Positions 17,573 through 29,330 are shown, numbered from the stretch's first letter. The stretch: DNA of 64,000 nt from Aneurinibacillus sp. Ricciae_BoGa-3 (GCF_028421645.1 NZ_CP116887.1:1552001-1616000), one strand, 5' to 3'. Numbers and translations are program-made. Notes: generated from the letters alone by a model not told the origin.

Positions 17573-17794
17573 TTACCTGTTTTGTGCATTGCGCGCCTCG
17601 TCGCGCACTTCCTCCCTCATTCCGGCAATGCTTTCCCTGCGGCGTTCGTTTTTTGCCTCGATCCGCTCGCGCTGGTATTCAGGCATGTCACCGATGGCTA
17701 GCGTTTCTTCAGCCTTATGAATGTTCTGTATGGTGTTCTGAATCATGTCCTGCAGCTTTTCAACATTGTCACTGCGGTCATCCGGATAAGCCAT
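17573..17794 (-). CDS. tlp: Small acid-soluble spore protein Tlp
   Basis: A 73-residue protein with the Tlp pattern MAYPDDRSDNVEKLQDMI followed by a charged helix rich in Glu and Arg. Tlp is a minor spore-core protein of Bacillales, expressed in the forespore. The start at 17794 follows GGGAGGG. This gene is direct evidence that the organism forms, or descends from, endospore formers. Confidence 0.92.
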   Translation of the reverse strand: MAYPDDRSDNVEKLQDMIQNTIQNIHKAEETLAIGDMPEYQRERIEAKNERRRESIAGMREEVRDEARNAQNR

Positions 17795-17854
17795 AGCAGT
17801 TTCCCTCCCTGGTTTTGAAGCTTCGGGAATGAACCCAAAAATAGTGTGCAACAA

Positions 17855-18220
17855 TTAAAAAAATATATCCGGCTTTTGCGTTAGCACATGGAAACCAGGT
17901 GAGAAAATGTTAGGAAATTGACACGGTTAGCGGATGGGAAAAAGCAAAAATCTGTGGTAACATGATAGAGAAAAGGAAAATAAATCCCTTTCATTTTGAC
18001 TCTGTCGGGACAGAAAATATACATAAGGGACTTTTTGTGTCCCGTTAGTTTCAACAGCAGCACGTGCAGCTTAAGCTTATGCCTGACTGCAGCTGAGGCC
18101 ATGGCCAGCATTGTTGGAGCCGGCGGCTAACCTAAGTTTTCTAAAGCTGCATGCGGTGAAGGCAAGCAAAAGTAGGGCACATTAAGAACAAGAAGGTTAC
18201 TGAAATAAGGAGGTGTTCCT
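17855..18220 (+). other. 366-bp gap before glcK with several hairpins, no gene recognised
   Basis: No convincing coding frame. The segment holds CTGTCGGGACAG (18002-18013), GGGAC/GTCCC around a T-rich loop (18027-18043), GGCCATGGCC and a GC-rich stretch up to about 18130. This is more potential secondary structure than most gaps in the window, but it matches no RNA class I know. Confidence 0.4.
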
Positions 18221-20154
<1,934 letters not shown>

Positions 20155-20221
20155 GATCATACCCGCTTGAGCGTGGTTCTTCTGCTTTGAAAACGGCAGT
20201 ACGTGTAATCTGCTGTGCCGG

Positions 20222-20262
20222 CCCGCGTTGCCTCCGCTTCGGAAGTGCCGCGGGTTTTTTTG
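20222..20262 (+). terminator. Terminator after pfkA
   Basis: CCCGCG and CGCGGG enclose a second small CTTCGG-type hairpin, followed by seven T. Repeat copy B starts right after the T-run. Confidence 0.85.
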
Positions 20263-20355
20263 TCGTATAGGAAAGATATTTTACTTTAACGTGTTGAAGT
20301 GCGTTGAGCGATTTTTTAAATGGGACCTCCGGTCCCGAAACCCCTAAGGAAAAAT
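20263..20355 (+). repeat. Dispersed hairpin repeat, copy B (5' fragment)
   Basis: Only the first 90 or so bases are present: the TCGTATAGGAAAG lead-in, GTTGAAGTGCGTTGAGCGA, and the GGGACCTCCGGTCCC hairpin with GAAACCCCTAAGG. The long-hairpin body is missing, replaced by AT-rich sequence of the decayed region. Confidence 0.8.
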
Positions 20356-20519
20356 AAATTACTTGGAGATTTTTTCAAAAATTATGTAGAGAAGAAATAT
20401 GCGAGTGTGCAACAAAATAACTAAATTTTTGACCAAACGATAAATGTCGCATCTAGTTGGCTCAAACAAAAGAAAAATAGATAGAATTTAACATCCTGCC
20501 AAAAAGGGCGGTTGAGTCT

Positions 20520-20671
20520 CATAGGAGGAGTGTGTCGAAATAGGATATACAAATAAAAAAACAGGTGAAAAAATTTACCCACAAATAAACTTTTAAAAGT
20601 CCCACTCGGTAAGGAGTGGGCAATTCAGGTACAGCCACCCCAGCAGAAGCGAGAGTAAGCAATTTTTTCAT
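20520..20671 (-). pseudogene. Broken 5' gene end with signal-peptide-like start
   Basis: From ATG 20671, behind AAAGGAGTGTCACC, the frame reads MKKLLTLASAGVAV and then leaves anything protein-like. A CCCACTC/GAGTGGG hairpin (20601-20620) interrupts it. This looks like the RBS and secretion-signal start of a lost gene joined to a terminator. Short and uncertain. Confidence 0.35.
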
Positions 20672-20786
20672 TGGTGACACTCCTTTAATATCTTGTTTTA
20701 TTTGGAACAGTCATTACTGTAGACAGGAATGATGAAAAAACGGTTAGATCATTCAAGCAATCAATTTTATGTAAGGGGTGGTTTTT

Positions 20787-21016
20787 TTGAACATACTTTT
20801 GGCGGAAGATGATATGCGCCTTGGTGAACTTATTAAGTATACGGATATTACAAAGCCGTGATTATGCTTACAGCAAGAAACGACGTTGAAAATCGCATTA
20901 AGGGATTGGATGCGGGAGCTGATGACTATATCGTAAAGCCATTCCAAGTCGATGAACTTATTGCCAGGATACGATCTATAGTACGTCGTCGGTCACTAAA
21001 GGGGAATCATTCTTAA
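20787..21016 (+). pseudogene. Response-regulator remnant (OmpR-type) with internal deletion
   Basis: TTG 20787, behind TAAGGGGTGG, starts MNILLAEDDMRLGELIK, the beginning of a receiver domain. The frame then jumps (around 20840-20860) to VIMLTARNDVENRIKGLDAG and ADDYIVKPFQVDELIARIR, the end of a receiver domain, and stops at 21016. The middle with the phospho-acceptor aspartate and the whole DNA-binding domain are gone. It cannot work as a regulator. Confidence 0.82.
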
Positions 21017-21230
21017 AAGACACTTTGTGCATGCGCAAAACTTATTTCTGATGTGAGCAACAACGTATGCTTTAGATAATGCAGTTTTGAAAGAGCTAAA
21101 ACGAGGATGGAACAATGGGTTTCTACGATGGTAACCCCCCTAACAGGCACTAGTTGGACAAAATAGTTCGTCACTGTTACTTTATCTGGATTTGTTGGAG
21201 AAGGGACAACTATAGCTGGAGGGAGTAAAT

Positions 21231-21397
21231 ATGAAAGCTAAAATTGAATTCGAATCACAACAGGGGATTATGAAGACCTTCTTTTAAAATATGGAAAGAA
21301 TAAAGCGACATTCTCTATCTTGTCATCCCTTGCCCATGAGTTAATGCATTATTAGTTATTGGAACAATACGGCATGAAGGATAGGTGTTTAGCATAA
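21231..21397 (+). pseudogene. Frameshifted remnant with an HExxH-like motif
   Basis: ATG 21231, behind GGAGGGAGTAAAT, reads MKAKIEFESQ. After a frameshift (around 21258-21266) it continues DYEDLLLKYGKNKATFSI, then LSSLAHELMHY and a TAG at 21353, with LLEQYG resuming in another frame. HELMH fits the HExxH signature of zinc peptidases (ImmA/SprT-like proteins have it in a similar setting), but the family is not identified. Clearly decayed. Confidence 0.5.
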
Positions 21398-21729
21398 AAT
21401 ATCAATGGCGAATTACAAAATATAATCCGGAATATCGAAATGATACTGGGATTTATAAAAAGGAAGAATGGACATCTTTTTATGATATTGGAGATTTAAT
21501 TGGCGATTTTGATGAAATATCAGTAGAAAATACACCATTGCTATCTAGACTAATTCTTAGAGAACATCTATGGTGTAAGTTAGAATATGAATCCGAGTTC
21601 TTCGTTCATTTTGGATACGATTACTATATGTACGTAGGTAGTTCAATACAATGCAAAGACACAATCAAAAAAATTACAAAGGAATTTAACCTCTTTGTAG
21701 AGCATTTTAATTCTCCTCATCTAGATTAA
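21385..21729 (+). CDS. Hypothetical protein, 114 residues
   Basis: AT-rich gene starting at GTG 21385 without a strong RBS. The N-terminus (WRITKYNPEYRNDTGIYKKEEWTS..DIG) recalls a small conserved family seen in Bacillus genomes, some of whose members sit beside toxin genes as likely immunity proteins; I cannot confirm this. Many aromatic and acidic residues, no membrane segment. It overlaps the end of a convergent HEAT-repeat fragment by 9 bp. Lower GC than the neighbouring core genes suggests acquired DNA. Confidence 0.5.
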   Translation: MFSIKYQWRITKYNPEYRNDTGIYKKEEWTSFYDIGDLIGDFDEISVENTPLLSRLILREHLWCKLEYESEFFVHFGYDYYMYVGSSIQCKDTIKKITKEFNLFVEHFNSPHLD

Positions 21730-22050
21730 TTTTTTATCACAAGAAATGGAAGCTCTTCTTCTAACATATTCAACTTTGTCGAGTAAAAATTGACTTAGAA
21801 GAGTTTGTATTTCTTGGCTATTTTCGTTTATTTCCCCAAGCCCATAAGCAATCTGCCACCTTGCATCGTGGTCTGGAAAAGAGACTGCGTGCTGTGCAAT
21901 AGATATTAATTGGCTTGGTTTTTCTATCAAAGTATCAATAATTATTTCAGACTCGTTGTCCCTCGCTAAAATATATAGAAATTCAAGTAGTAGGTCTGAA
22001 CTCCATTTCTCAACAGAAGTATCCTTTATTATAGATAACGCTTGATTTGT
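21721..22050 (-). pseudogene. HEAT-repeat protein, 5'-truncated
   Basis: The frame is open from 22050 (after a TGA) to the TAG at 21721 with no plausible start and RBS. The translation contains HEAT-like helical repeats: DHDARWQIAYGLGE and DKVEYVRRRASI. A C-terminal fragment of a larger HEAT-repeat protein; the 5' part is absent. Part of the decayed segment. Confidence 0.6.
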
Positions 22051-22251
22051 TCATTTGGACCCTAACCTTAAGCAAGTGTGTCTTCGGAGTGGTTTTTGTC
22101 TTTTAATACAGGGAATGGGTGATATTGTTTCTTTTATTAATAACAAATACTTGATATCATAAAACCAAATTAAACATTTTAAAGTTAATCCTAATTAAGG
22201 GATAAGACAGAATATCTGAACAAGCCTACATTATGATGGGCGGTTGAAAAT

Positions 22252-22674
22252 ATGCAATTAAGAGGACATCATTTATTATGTTTATTGGGATTCCAAGGAC
22301 ATGGATACTCTGCAAGCTTTATTGAGAAGATGGATGAATTGTCAATGAAATATCAGGATCCGGATCAAGATTTTCCAATAAAAATCACATCTCATGCAGA
22401 TCAGATTTGTAGAAGCTGTCCTTTTGTTAAAGGCAAAAATTGTGGAATCAATCCTATCGTTGATCAGAAACTACGAGAAATGGATCAACGAATTTTACAT
22501 CATCTTGGCCTACAGTCTGAACATACTTATAATAAAGCATTTGTATTGGCGAGAATATCGAAAACTGTTAAACCTAATGATTTGGATGTTTTATGTAAGG
22601 GGTGTGTTTGGAAGAAATATGGTGTATGCAAAGAAGCAATTGATGAATTGAATAAAGAGTTACCCCAAAACTAA
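22252..22674 (+). CDS. DUF1284 cysteine-cluster protein
   Basis: A 140-residue protein with the family opening LRGHHLLCLLGFQGHGYS and two cysteine clusters: CRSCPF..GKNC (about residues 48-61) and CKGCVWKKYGVC (about 116-127). The spacing suggests a metal or Fe-S site. Function of this family is unknown. The RBS is weak (GGGCGGTTG). It is one of the few intact genes inside the decayed 20-24 kb region. Confidence 0.78.
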   Translation: MQLRGHHLLCLLGFQGHGYSASFIEKMDELSMKYQDPDQDFPIKITSHADQICRSCPFVKGKNCGINPIVDQKLREMDQRILHHLGLQSEHTYNKAFVLARISKTVKPNDLDVLCKGCVWKKYGVCKEAIDELNKELPQN

Positions 22675-22800
22675 GGCGCAACATATCAACAGCAGGGTTG
22701 ACGCCAGCTCACATCTATGGGCGGACGCCTTGATTAAGCTGGCGCTTGATTTCAATACGATTCACCAGTTTGATAAAGAGACCAAGCTGGCTTTATTTTA
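22675..22800 (+). pseudogene. Orphan 3' gene fragment
   Basis: In the frame ending at TAA 22798-22800 the sequence reads as protein (HLWADALIKLALDFN, then TIHQFDKETKLALF) with higher GC than the flanks, but there is no start or upstream domain. It is followed directly by a good terminator, as expected for the true 3' end of a lost gene. I do not recognise the family. Confidence 0.4.
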
Positions 22801-22813
22801 AATGAAAACTTGA

Positions 22814-22854
22814 AAGAGTGTCCCGAAAGTTTGCCTTTTGGGACACTCTTTTTG
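22814..22854 (+). terminator. Rho-independent terminator
   Basis: AAGAGTGTCCC (22814-22824) pairs perfectly with GGGACACTCTT (22840-22850), followed by TTTT. It belongs to the orphan fragment upstream. Confidence 0.9.
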
Positions 22855-23057
22855 TGACGCATCCATTACGCTATATGGTGCTAACTTTTAGAAAAACTTT
22901 TCTTGAAGATTGTATTCATTTCTTTTAACTGCGCTTCATAGTTAGAAAATCCCACTCTAAAAACAACATTCCTTCATCACATGATAAATCCCGTTTAAAT
23001 ATTATATGTTAACAAGTGTTTGCTGCTGGTGATCAATATCACCAAGGAGGGTCTAAG

Positions 23058-24023
23058 ATGATGACAAACAAAAATCCTATTCGCGTTACAGTCATCGGAT
23101 TGGGCTATGTCGGACTTCCCCTCGCTCTTCTGTTAGCTGATAAGCATCATATAGTTTATGGGATTGATTTGGACCCTATCAAGATTCAATCTTTGAAAAA
23201 AGGTGCCAGTTATATCGAGGGTATTTCAGGAAAGACAATTTCTAATCATCTGGATTCCAAACGTTTGGTGGTAACAAGCAGCTATGAACCCATTGAAAAA
23301 GCAAATGTCGTGGCGATATGTGTTCCAACCCCACTAGCGTCATCTGATGAGCCAGACCTTCAGTACTTAATTGATGCTGGCGATAAAATAGGAGCCCGCT
23401 TACGCCAACAATCCCTTGTTATTCTCGAATCGTCAACTTATCCTGGTACCACAAGAAATGTACTTCTGCCATTATTAGAAAGAGATGGGAAAAAGGCCGG
23501 AACGGATTTTTATTTAGGGTATTCACCAGAACGGATTGATCCCGGATCTCCTCTGTCTCTGTCAGTTATTCCTAAAATCGTTAGTGGGATTACCGAAAAA
23601 TGCCAAAAAATCATTTATGATTTCTATCGTAAAATTTTCTTAAATGTAACATTATTTTCCACCCCTGAAGCAGCAGAGCTTACCAAGCTTTTAGAAAATA
23701 GCTATCGTTTTGTCAATATTTCCTTTATTAATGAGTTTGCATTTTTCTGTGACATGCTGCAAGTCAACGTATGGGAAATAATCGAAGCGGCCAAAACAAA
23801 GCCTTTTGGCTTTTCCGCTTTTTACCCCGGTCCCGGAGCCGGAGGACACTGTATCCCGGTTGATCCCATATACTTATCGTGGAAAGCTAAGGAAATTGGT
23901 ATGTCTTCCTTATTGATTGAAGCGGCCGATATGATGAATAAGAAAATGCCGAAGTATATTGTGGAAAAAGTGAAAAAGCTGCTTTCAACAGAGGATCTGT
24001 CCTCAGAGATCAATGTTCTTTAA
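23058..24023 (+). pseudogene. UDP-sugar dehydrogenase lacking its C-terminal domain
   Basis: 321 residues where the family has about 420-440. Present: the NAD-binding GLGYVGLPLALLLA, the central domain, and the catalytic cysteine in PGAGGHCIPVDPIYL. The frame stops after INVL, exactly where the family enters the C-terminal UDP-sugar-binding domain (normally beginning like VLLLGIAYK); ATTGCTTAT occurs just after the stop in another frame, hinting at a small indel plus deletion. Similar to UDP-glucose/UDP-ManNAc 6-dehydrogenases. Without the last domain it is unlikely to be active. It starts at ATG 23058 behind AAGGAGG. Confidence 0.8.
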
Positions 24024-24086
24024 TGTATTGCTTATGGAAGCTGGGAATCACTGCAAATCCAATTAAAGTGGGAAATCAAATACGCA

Positions 24087-24194
24087 TCAACCCTTATTTA
24101 AATTTTTATAATCAGCATGGATTATAACAGCTGCTGCAACCAATATCCCAATGGAGACGAAGAAAAGAAAAAAGCGTTTATAACCCCTTCTCAT
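24087..24194 (-). CDS. Possible small single-pass membrane peptide
   Basis: A 35-residue frame with a basic start (MRRGYKR), a hydrophobic segment (FFLFFVSIGILVAAAVII) and a polar tail (HADYKNLNKG). The shape is that of a small membrane protein, but the RBS is poor and the frame lies in a decayed region, so it may be a remnant. Confidence 0.3.
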   Translation of the reverse strand: MRRGYKRFFLFFVSIGILVAAAVIIHADYKNLNKG

Positions 24195-24201
24195 TTGAAG
24201 T

Positions 24202-24226
24202 ATTATTAATTAAATCAATTAATAAT
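24202..24226 (+). promoter_or_regulatory. AT-rich inverted repeat upstream of galT
   Basis: ATTATTAATT (24202-24211) and AATTAATAAT (24217-24226) are perfect 10-bp arms around 5 bases, 84 bp before galT. It could be an operator; AT-rich palindromes also arise by chance. Confidence 0.3.
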
Positions 24227-24309
24227 GTTAATGGCTGGGGTACATGTTGTTTTAGACTTACATAAAGATATCTTCCCCCGTTAGCTTTTATAAATAGAGG
24301 AGGGGTAGA

Positions 24310-25296
24310 ATGGCTGAACTGCGTTATAATCCGCTTCTTGATGATTGGACAATGGTGGCTTCCCACCGCCAAAACCGGCCGAATATGCCGAAGGATTTTT
24401 GCCCATTTTGTCCGGGATCGGGTAAAGTGCCTGACCAGTATACCGTTCATAAATACGATAATGATTTTCCAGCCTTAATGCCTGACCCGCCTGAACCGGA
24501 CCCGGTAGGCTCCGAATTGTACCGAACAGCCAAAGCTTTTGGCAAGTGCGAAGTCATTCTGTATTAGCCCGAGCATACCACCACGCTGCCGCAGCTGTCG
24601 CTTGGGCATATCGAACAGCTTATTGATTTGTGGGTGGAGCGGTTTGTTGAGCTCGGCAAAGATCCAAAAAATAAATATGTGATGATTTTTGAGAACCGCG
24701 GGCAAGCATGCGGAGTTACCATGCCCCATCCACATGGACAAATTTATGCCTATTCCCAAATGCCGCTAAAAATTCGCACGGAACTTAATAGCTGCCGTGC
24801 CCACCATGGTAAGACGGGCAGTTGCCTGATATGCGATATGAACCGAGAAGAGAAAGCGTTCCAACAGCGGGTCATTTTTGAAAACGCTCATTTCATTGCA
24901 TACCTGCCATTTTTTACCGATTATCCATATGGATTGTTTATTGTAAGCAAGCCCCATAAAACAGCACTCAGCGATTTTACAGCCGAGGAAAATAGTAGCC
25001 TGGCAGAAATGCTTAAAAGCATGACAGGTGCAATGGATACGCTGTTTGACCGTTTATTCCCGTATATGATGGTTATTCATCAGCGGCCGGTGAATGGCGA
25101 GGATGTAGAAGCATTTTACCATTTTCATATTGAATTTTATCCGCCGCTGCGCGACGCCAATCGCATTAAATATTACGCTTCATCCGAAATGGGGGCCTGG
25201 GCGGCCTGCAATCCGAAGGCGATTGAGGAAACGGCCGAGGAACTCCGGGAGGCATTTACCCGATATCAGGCGAAAGAAAGCAGGGGTAAGGGATGA
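24310..25296 (+). pseudogene. galT: Galactose-1-phosphate uridylyltransferase with internal amber codon
   Basis: Full-length galT (328 codons) in one frame except for TAG at 24565-24567, codon 86, where relatives read VILYSPEHT: probably TCG (Ser) to TAG. The zinc-site cysteines (CPFCPGS) lie before it; the catalytic MPHPHGQ with the uridylylated histidine lies after it and is intact, as is the rest of the protein. The RBS is GAGGAGGGG. Its TGA overlaps the galK start (ATGA). The enzyme normally moves UMP from UDP-glucose to galactose 1-phosphate. Restart at an internal codon could make a fragment without the N-terminal zinc site. Confidence 0.9.
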
Positions 25297-26469
25297 AAAC
25301 GCTAATAGAACGATTTGATCAAATCTATGGCCACTGTGAAACTTCACCCCGCCTATTTTTTGCTCCGGGGCGGGTGAATTTAATCGGCGAACATACCGAC
25401 TACACAGGTGGGTATGTTCTGCCGGCCGCCCTTTCGCATGGCACATGGGCGGTGGTGCGTCCGCGGCAGGATGGGCTTTTCCGTTTCGCTTCCAACGGGT
25501 TTGACGTCACAGCAGAAATTAATGTAAGCGATTTCGAATACCGTGCACAGGATGACTGGGCGAATTACCCCAAGGGCGTGATCAACCAGTTTATGAAGAG
25601 GGGATACGTCCCCCGCGGGTGCGATATGCTGTTTCACGGCAATGTTCCCAATGGTGCCGGCCTTTCCTCTTCCGCCTCCATCGAGCTTGTCACTGGGGTC
25701 GCTATTAATAGCCTGGAAGAATGGAATATCCAAATGATAGAGCTTGTGCAAATGGCTCAGATGGCCGAAAATAGTTTTGTAGGTGTGAACTGCGGTATCA
25801 TGGATCAATTTGCTGTAGGGATGGGCCGCAAAGGCAGCGCGATGATGCTGAAATGTGATTCGCTTGCTTACCGATATGTTCCGCTCGAACTTGAAGGATA
25901 TTCGCTGGTAATTACGAATTCTAACAAAAGACGCGGGCTCGCGGATTCCAAATATAACGAGCGCCGCGCCGAATGTGAAGCGGGTTTTGAAGCCATCAAG
26001 CCCTATACGGAAGCGAAAACACTTGGGGATGTTACGCTGGAAGAGTGGCGCAGCGTTCGCGATCATGTAGTGGACGGGACCATTCGCCGCAGGCTGGATC
26101 ATGTGATAACGGAAAATGCAAGGGTGCTTTCTACCATACAGGCCCTCGAAGCGGGCAATACGGTAGAACTTGGTCGTTTAATGCTAGCTTCACATGAATC
26201 GCTGCGGGATTTGTTTGAGGTAACAGGCGAACATCTGGATGTTCTCTTTGAAGAAGCGTGCGCAGTTAAGGGATGCATAGGCACCCGCATGACACGCCGG
26301 ATTTGGCGGCTGTACGGTAAGTCTTGTCCAGGCTGATTCAGTGGATGCCTTTAAAGAGAAAGTGAAAACAGGCTATCAAGCGAAAACAGGGCTCGTCCCC
26401 GACTTTTACATTTGTGAAATTGGCGAGGGCGCCCGTGAAGTAGGAGAGGTGCAGGAATGGCAATTCTAG
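25293..26469 (+). pseudogene. galK: Galactokinase with 3'-proximal frameshift
   Basis: The first frame (25293-26336) carries the galactokinase signature GRVNLIGEHTDYTGGYVLP and the ATP-binding PNGAGLSSSAS. At 26292-26296 the sequence reads ATGACACGCCGGA where ATGACAGGCGCCGGA is expected: two bases are missing inside the third conserved motif (MTGAGFGG). The correct frame continues as GFGGCTVSLVQADSVDAF to a TAG at 26467-26469, so the original gene overlapped galE by 13 bp. The frameshifted protein keeps 335 or so correct residues but loses the glycine motif that helps close the ATP site, so activity is doubtful. Confidence 0.88.
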
Positions 26470-27446
26470 TAACAGGCGGAGCCGGATATATCGGCAGCCA
26501 CACCGTAGTAGAGTTACTGGCACACGGTGAACAAGTGGTAGTGATTGACAATCTTCAGAAAGGGCATGCGCAGGCGGTCCAGACTCCAGTATTTTATAAA
26601 GGGGATATCCGTGACCGGGAGCTGCTTGATCAGGTATTCCGGGAGAATAAGATTGAAGCGGTTGTTCACTTTGCCGCGGATTCCTTAGTAGGGGAGAGTG
26701 TCCAGGAGCCGCTTAAGTATTACGACAACAATGTGATAGCCGCGCATACGCTGCTGACGAAGATGATTGAACATAATGTGAAGAAAATCGTGTTTTCCTC
26801 TACAGCTGCCACCTACGGGGAACCGGAAAAAGTGCCGATTGTGGAGACAGACGCGACAAATCCGACCAGCCCGTACGGGGAGACCAAGCTGGCCATTGAA
26901 AAAATGCTGAAGTGGTGCGACCGCGCTTATGGACTGAAAAGCATTGCGCTGCGTTATTTTAATGTGGCAGGTGCCCACCCAGACGCCCGGATAGGCGAAG
27001 ATCATACACCTGAAAGCCATCTAATCCCCATTATTCTGCAGGTAGCATTAGGCCAGCGGGAAGCCATTTCCGTATTCGGCGAAGATTATCCCACAGAAGA
27101 TGGGACCTGCATCCGTGATTATATTCACGTAATGGACCTGGCTAACGCCCACTGGCTGGCGTTAAACAGGCTCCGTGAAAAAGGGGAAAGCGGCATCTAT
27201 AATCTGGGCAACGGTACAGGTTTCTCCGTTAAGCAAGTCATTGAAACAGCGCGCTCTGTGACGGGACATCCAATCCCGGCGATTATCGCACAACGAAGGG
27301 CAGGAGACCCCGCTGTACTGATTGCATCTTACGAGAAAGCGCAGGCAGAACTGGGCTGGAAGCAGCGCTATAATAGCCTACATGAGATTATTGAAACCGC
27401 GTGGAACTGGCATAAGAGCCACCCGCATGGGTACCCCAGGGATTAA
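26457..27446 (+). CDS. galE: UDP-glucose 4-epimerase
   Basis: 329 residues, complete. NAD-binding GGAGYIGSH at the N-terminus, SSTAATYG (catalytic Ser/Thr region) and the YGETK catalytic Tyr-Lys pair are present. It interconverts UDP-galactose and UDP-glucose. Retained intact although galT and galK upstream are broken, which fits a separate need for UDP-galactose (or UDP-GalNAc) in envelope polymers. The RBS (GAGGTGCAGG) lies inside the old end of galK. Confidence 0.94.
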   Translation: MAILVTGGAGYIGSHTVVELLAHGEQVVVIDNLQKGHAQAVQTPVFYKGDIRDRELLDQVFRENKIEAVVHFAADSLVGESVQEPLKYYDNNVIAAHTLLTKMIEHNVKKIVFSSTAATYGEPEKVPIVETDATNPTSPYGETKLAIEKMLKWCDRAYGLKSIALRYFNVAGAHPDARIGEDHTPESHLIPIILQVALGQREAISVFGEDYPTEDGTCIRDYIHVMDLANAHWLALNRLREKGESGIYNLGNGTGFSVKQVIETARSVTGHPIPAIIAQRRAGDPAVLIASYEKAQAELGWKQRYNSLHEIIETAWNWHKSHPHGYPRD

Positions 27447-27455
27447 ATTTGTTAT

Positions 27456-27497
27456 AGCGAAAATCTTGAACATGGATTTTCGCTCATTTTGTTTTTT
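27456..27497 (+). terminator. Terminator of the gal operon
   Basis: AGCGAAAATC (27456-27465) pairs with GATTTTCGCT (27475-27484), followed by CATTTTGTTTTTTT. Confidence 0.85.
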
Positions 27498-27587
27498 TCT
27501 CGTACTTTTGTTAGCGAGATAGTAAAATAAATAGATAAACAGCAGCCCATAAAACGGGCTGTCATCAAGAATTCAGGAGGTCATTCG

Positions 27588-29330
27588 ATGAGCTGGAAAA
27601 CAAGCTACGAACGATGGAGCAGCAATCCCTCTTTGCCTGAAGAGTTGAAAGCGGCATTACATGCTCTAAAAGGGGACGAAAAAAAGCTGGAAGACAGTTT
27701 TTATAAAAATCTCGAATTCGGCACAGGCGGCATGCGGGGTGAAATCGGGCCGGGTACGAACCGGATGAATGTGTATACCGTCCGAAAAGCTTCCGAAGGG
27801 CTGGCCCGTTACATAGAAAGCCAGGGAGCGGAGGCGAAGCGCAGAGGCGTCGCCATCGCTTATGATGTCCGTCATAAATCCAGGGAATTTGCTCTTGAAG
27901 CAGCCCTAACTTTAGGCAGGCATGGGATTCAGACATATCTGTTTGACGATATACGGCCGACTCCGGTACTCTCTTTTGCGGTACGCCACTTAAACGCATA
28001 CGCCGGCATTGTCGTTACTGCCAGCCATAATCCTCCTGAATATAACGGATACAAAGTGTATGGGCCGGATGGCGGCCAGCTGCCGCCCGATGCTGCTGAT
28101 GAAGTGATTCGCTATGTAGCCAGTGTGGAAGATGAACTGCTTATTGAAGTTGCGGATGAGGACGAGCTGACAAGGGCCTTTTCTCTTAAGCGAATTGGCA
28201 GAGAGATCGATGAAGCTTATATTGAACAAGTTAAGTCTATCTCGCTTAATCCTTCACTGATTAAACAGACGGAAAAGAACCTTAAAATCGTCTTTACTCC
28301 GTTGCATGGGACGTCCAACAAACCGGTTCGCGAAGCGCTGCAGGCTTTCGGCTTTTCCAACGTAACCATTGTCACGGAACAGGAAAAGCCTGATCCGAAT
28401 TTTTCAACGGTGACATCGCCAAATCCAGAGGAACATGCTGCATTCGAGTTGGCCATTCGCTACGGGAAAGAGATCGATGCGGACCTCTTGCTCGGCTGTG
28501 ACCCGGACACGGACCGCATGGGGGCTGTCGTCAAGAATTTGGACGGAGAATATGTGGTCCTCACAGGCAACCAGACAGGTGCCCTCCTTCTGCAGTACAT
28601 TCTGACACAGCGGCAGGGCCGAGGGGACCTGCCGGCAAATGGTGTGGTCATTAAAACGATTGTGACATCAGAGATAGGCCGGACCATTGCCGCCCGTTTT
28701 GGGCTTGAGACGATCGACACGCTTACAGGTTTCAAGTTCATAGGGGAAAAAATCAAGGAGTTTGAGGAGAACAAAGAACGAGTATTCCTGTTTGGATACG
28801 AAGAGAGCTATGGTTATCTTGTGGGTGATTTCGTACGTGACAAGGATGCGGTGCAGGCCTGCGCCTTGACTGCAGAAGTCGCCGCTTATTACAAATCACG
28901 CGGCTTAACGCTGTATGAAGGACTCCTTGAAATTTTTAACACATATGGTTTTTATCAAGAAGGCCTGAAGTCGCTTACCTTAAAAGGGCTCGAAGGCATC
29001 CAGCAAATCGCCTCTGTTCTCAATCAATTCCGGGCTGAGCCTCCCGCTGTGATTGCGGGTAAACAAGTATCCATCATTGAGGATTATAAAAAAGGTATCC
29101 GGACGTTTATTACAATGGGCCAGGATGAGGCGATCGATCTTCCTGCTTCAGATGTATTGAAATACATACTTGAAGATGGCTCCTGGTTCTGCCTTCGCCC
29201 TTCAGGGACTGAACCTAAGCTGAAATTTTACTTCGGCGTGCAGGAGAGGAGCCTGCAAGAGAGCATAAATTCGCTTGAAAAACTGCAGGATCAGGTGATG
29301 GAGCGGGTTAATAGGTTATTGAAGAAGTAG
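27588..29330 (+). CDS. pgcA: Alpha-phosphoglucomutase / phosphosugar mutase
   Basis: 580 residues, matching Bacillus PgcA (581). Motifs: [18 protein letters not shown], the active-site serine loop [13 protein letters not shown], the metal loop [10 protein letters not shown], the sugar loop GYEESYGY and the phosphate loop [12 protein letters not shown]. It interconverts glucose 6-phosphate and glucose 1-phosphate, feeding UDP-glucose for envelope glycans and teichoic acids; with galE next door this supplies UDP-hexoses. The start follows CAGGAGGTCATTCG. Confidence 0.94.
   Translation: MSWKTSYERWSSNPSLPEELKAALHALKGDEKKLEDSFYKNLEFGTGGMRGEIGPGTNRMNVYTVRKASEGLARYIESQGAEAKRRGVAIAYDVRHKSREFALEAALTLGRHGIQTYLFDDIRPTPVLSFAVRHLNAYAGIVVTASHNPPEYNGYKVYGPDGGQLPPDAADEVIRYVASVEDELLIEVADEDELTRAFSLKRIGREIDEAYIEQVKSISLNPSLIKQTEKNLKIVFTPLHGTSNKPVREALQAFGFSNVTIVTEQEKPDPNFSTVTSPNPEEHAAFELAIRYGKEIDADLLLGCDPDTDRMGAVVKNLDGEYVVLTGNQTGALLLQYILTQRQGRGDLPANGVVIKTIVTSEIGRTIAARFGLETIDTLTGFKFIGEKIKEFEENKERVFLFGYEESYGYLVGDFVRDKDAVQACALTAEVAAYYKSRGLTLYEGLLEIFNTYGFYQEGLKSLTLKGLEGIQQIASVLNQFRAEPPAVIAGKQVSIIEDYKKGIRTFITMGQDEAIDLPASDVLKYILEDGSWFCLRPSGTEPKLKFYFGVQERSLQESINSLEKLQDQVMERVNRLLKK

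Noticed and set aside
24565..24567. TAG in galT read as an amino acid (pyrrolysine-type recoding)
   Set aside because: Relatives have an ordinary serine at this place, the neighbouring galK is also broken, and nothing suggests an amber-decoding system.
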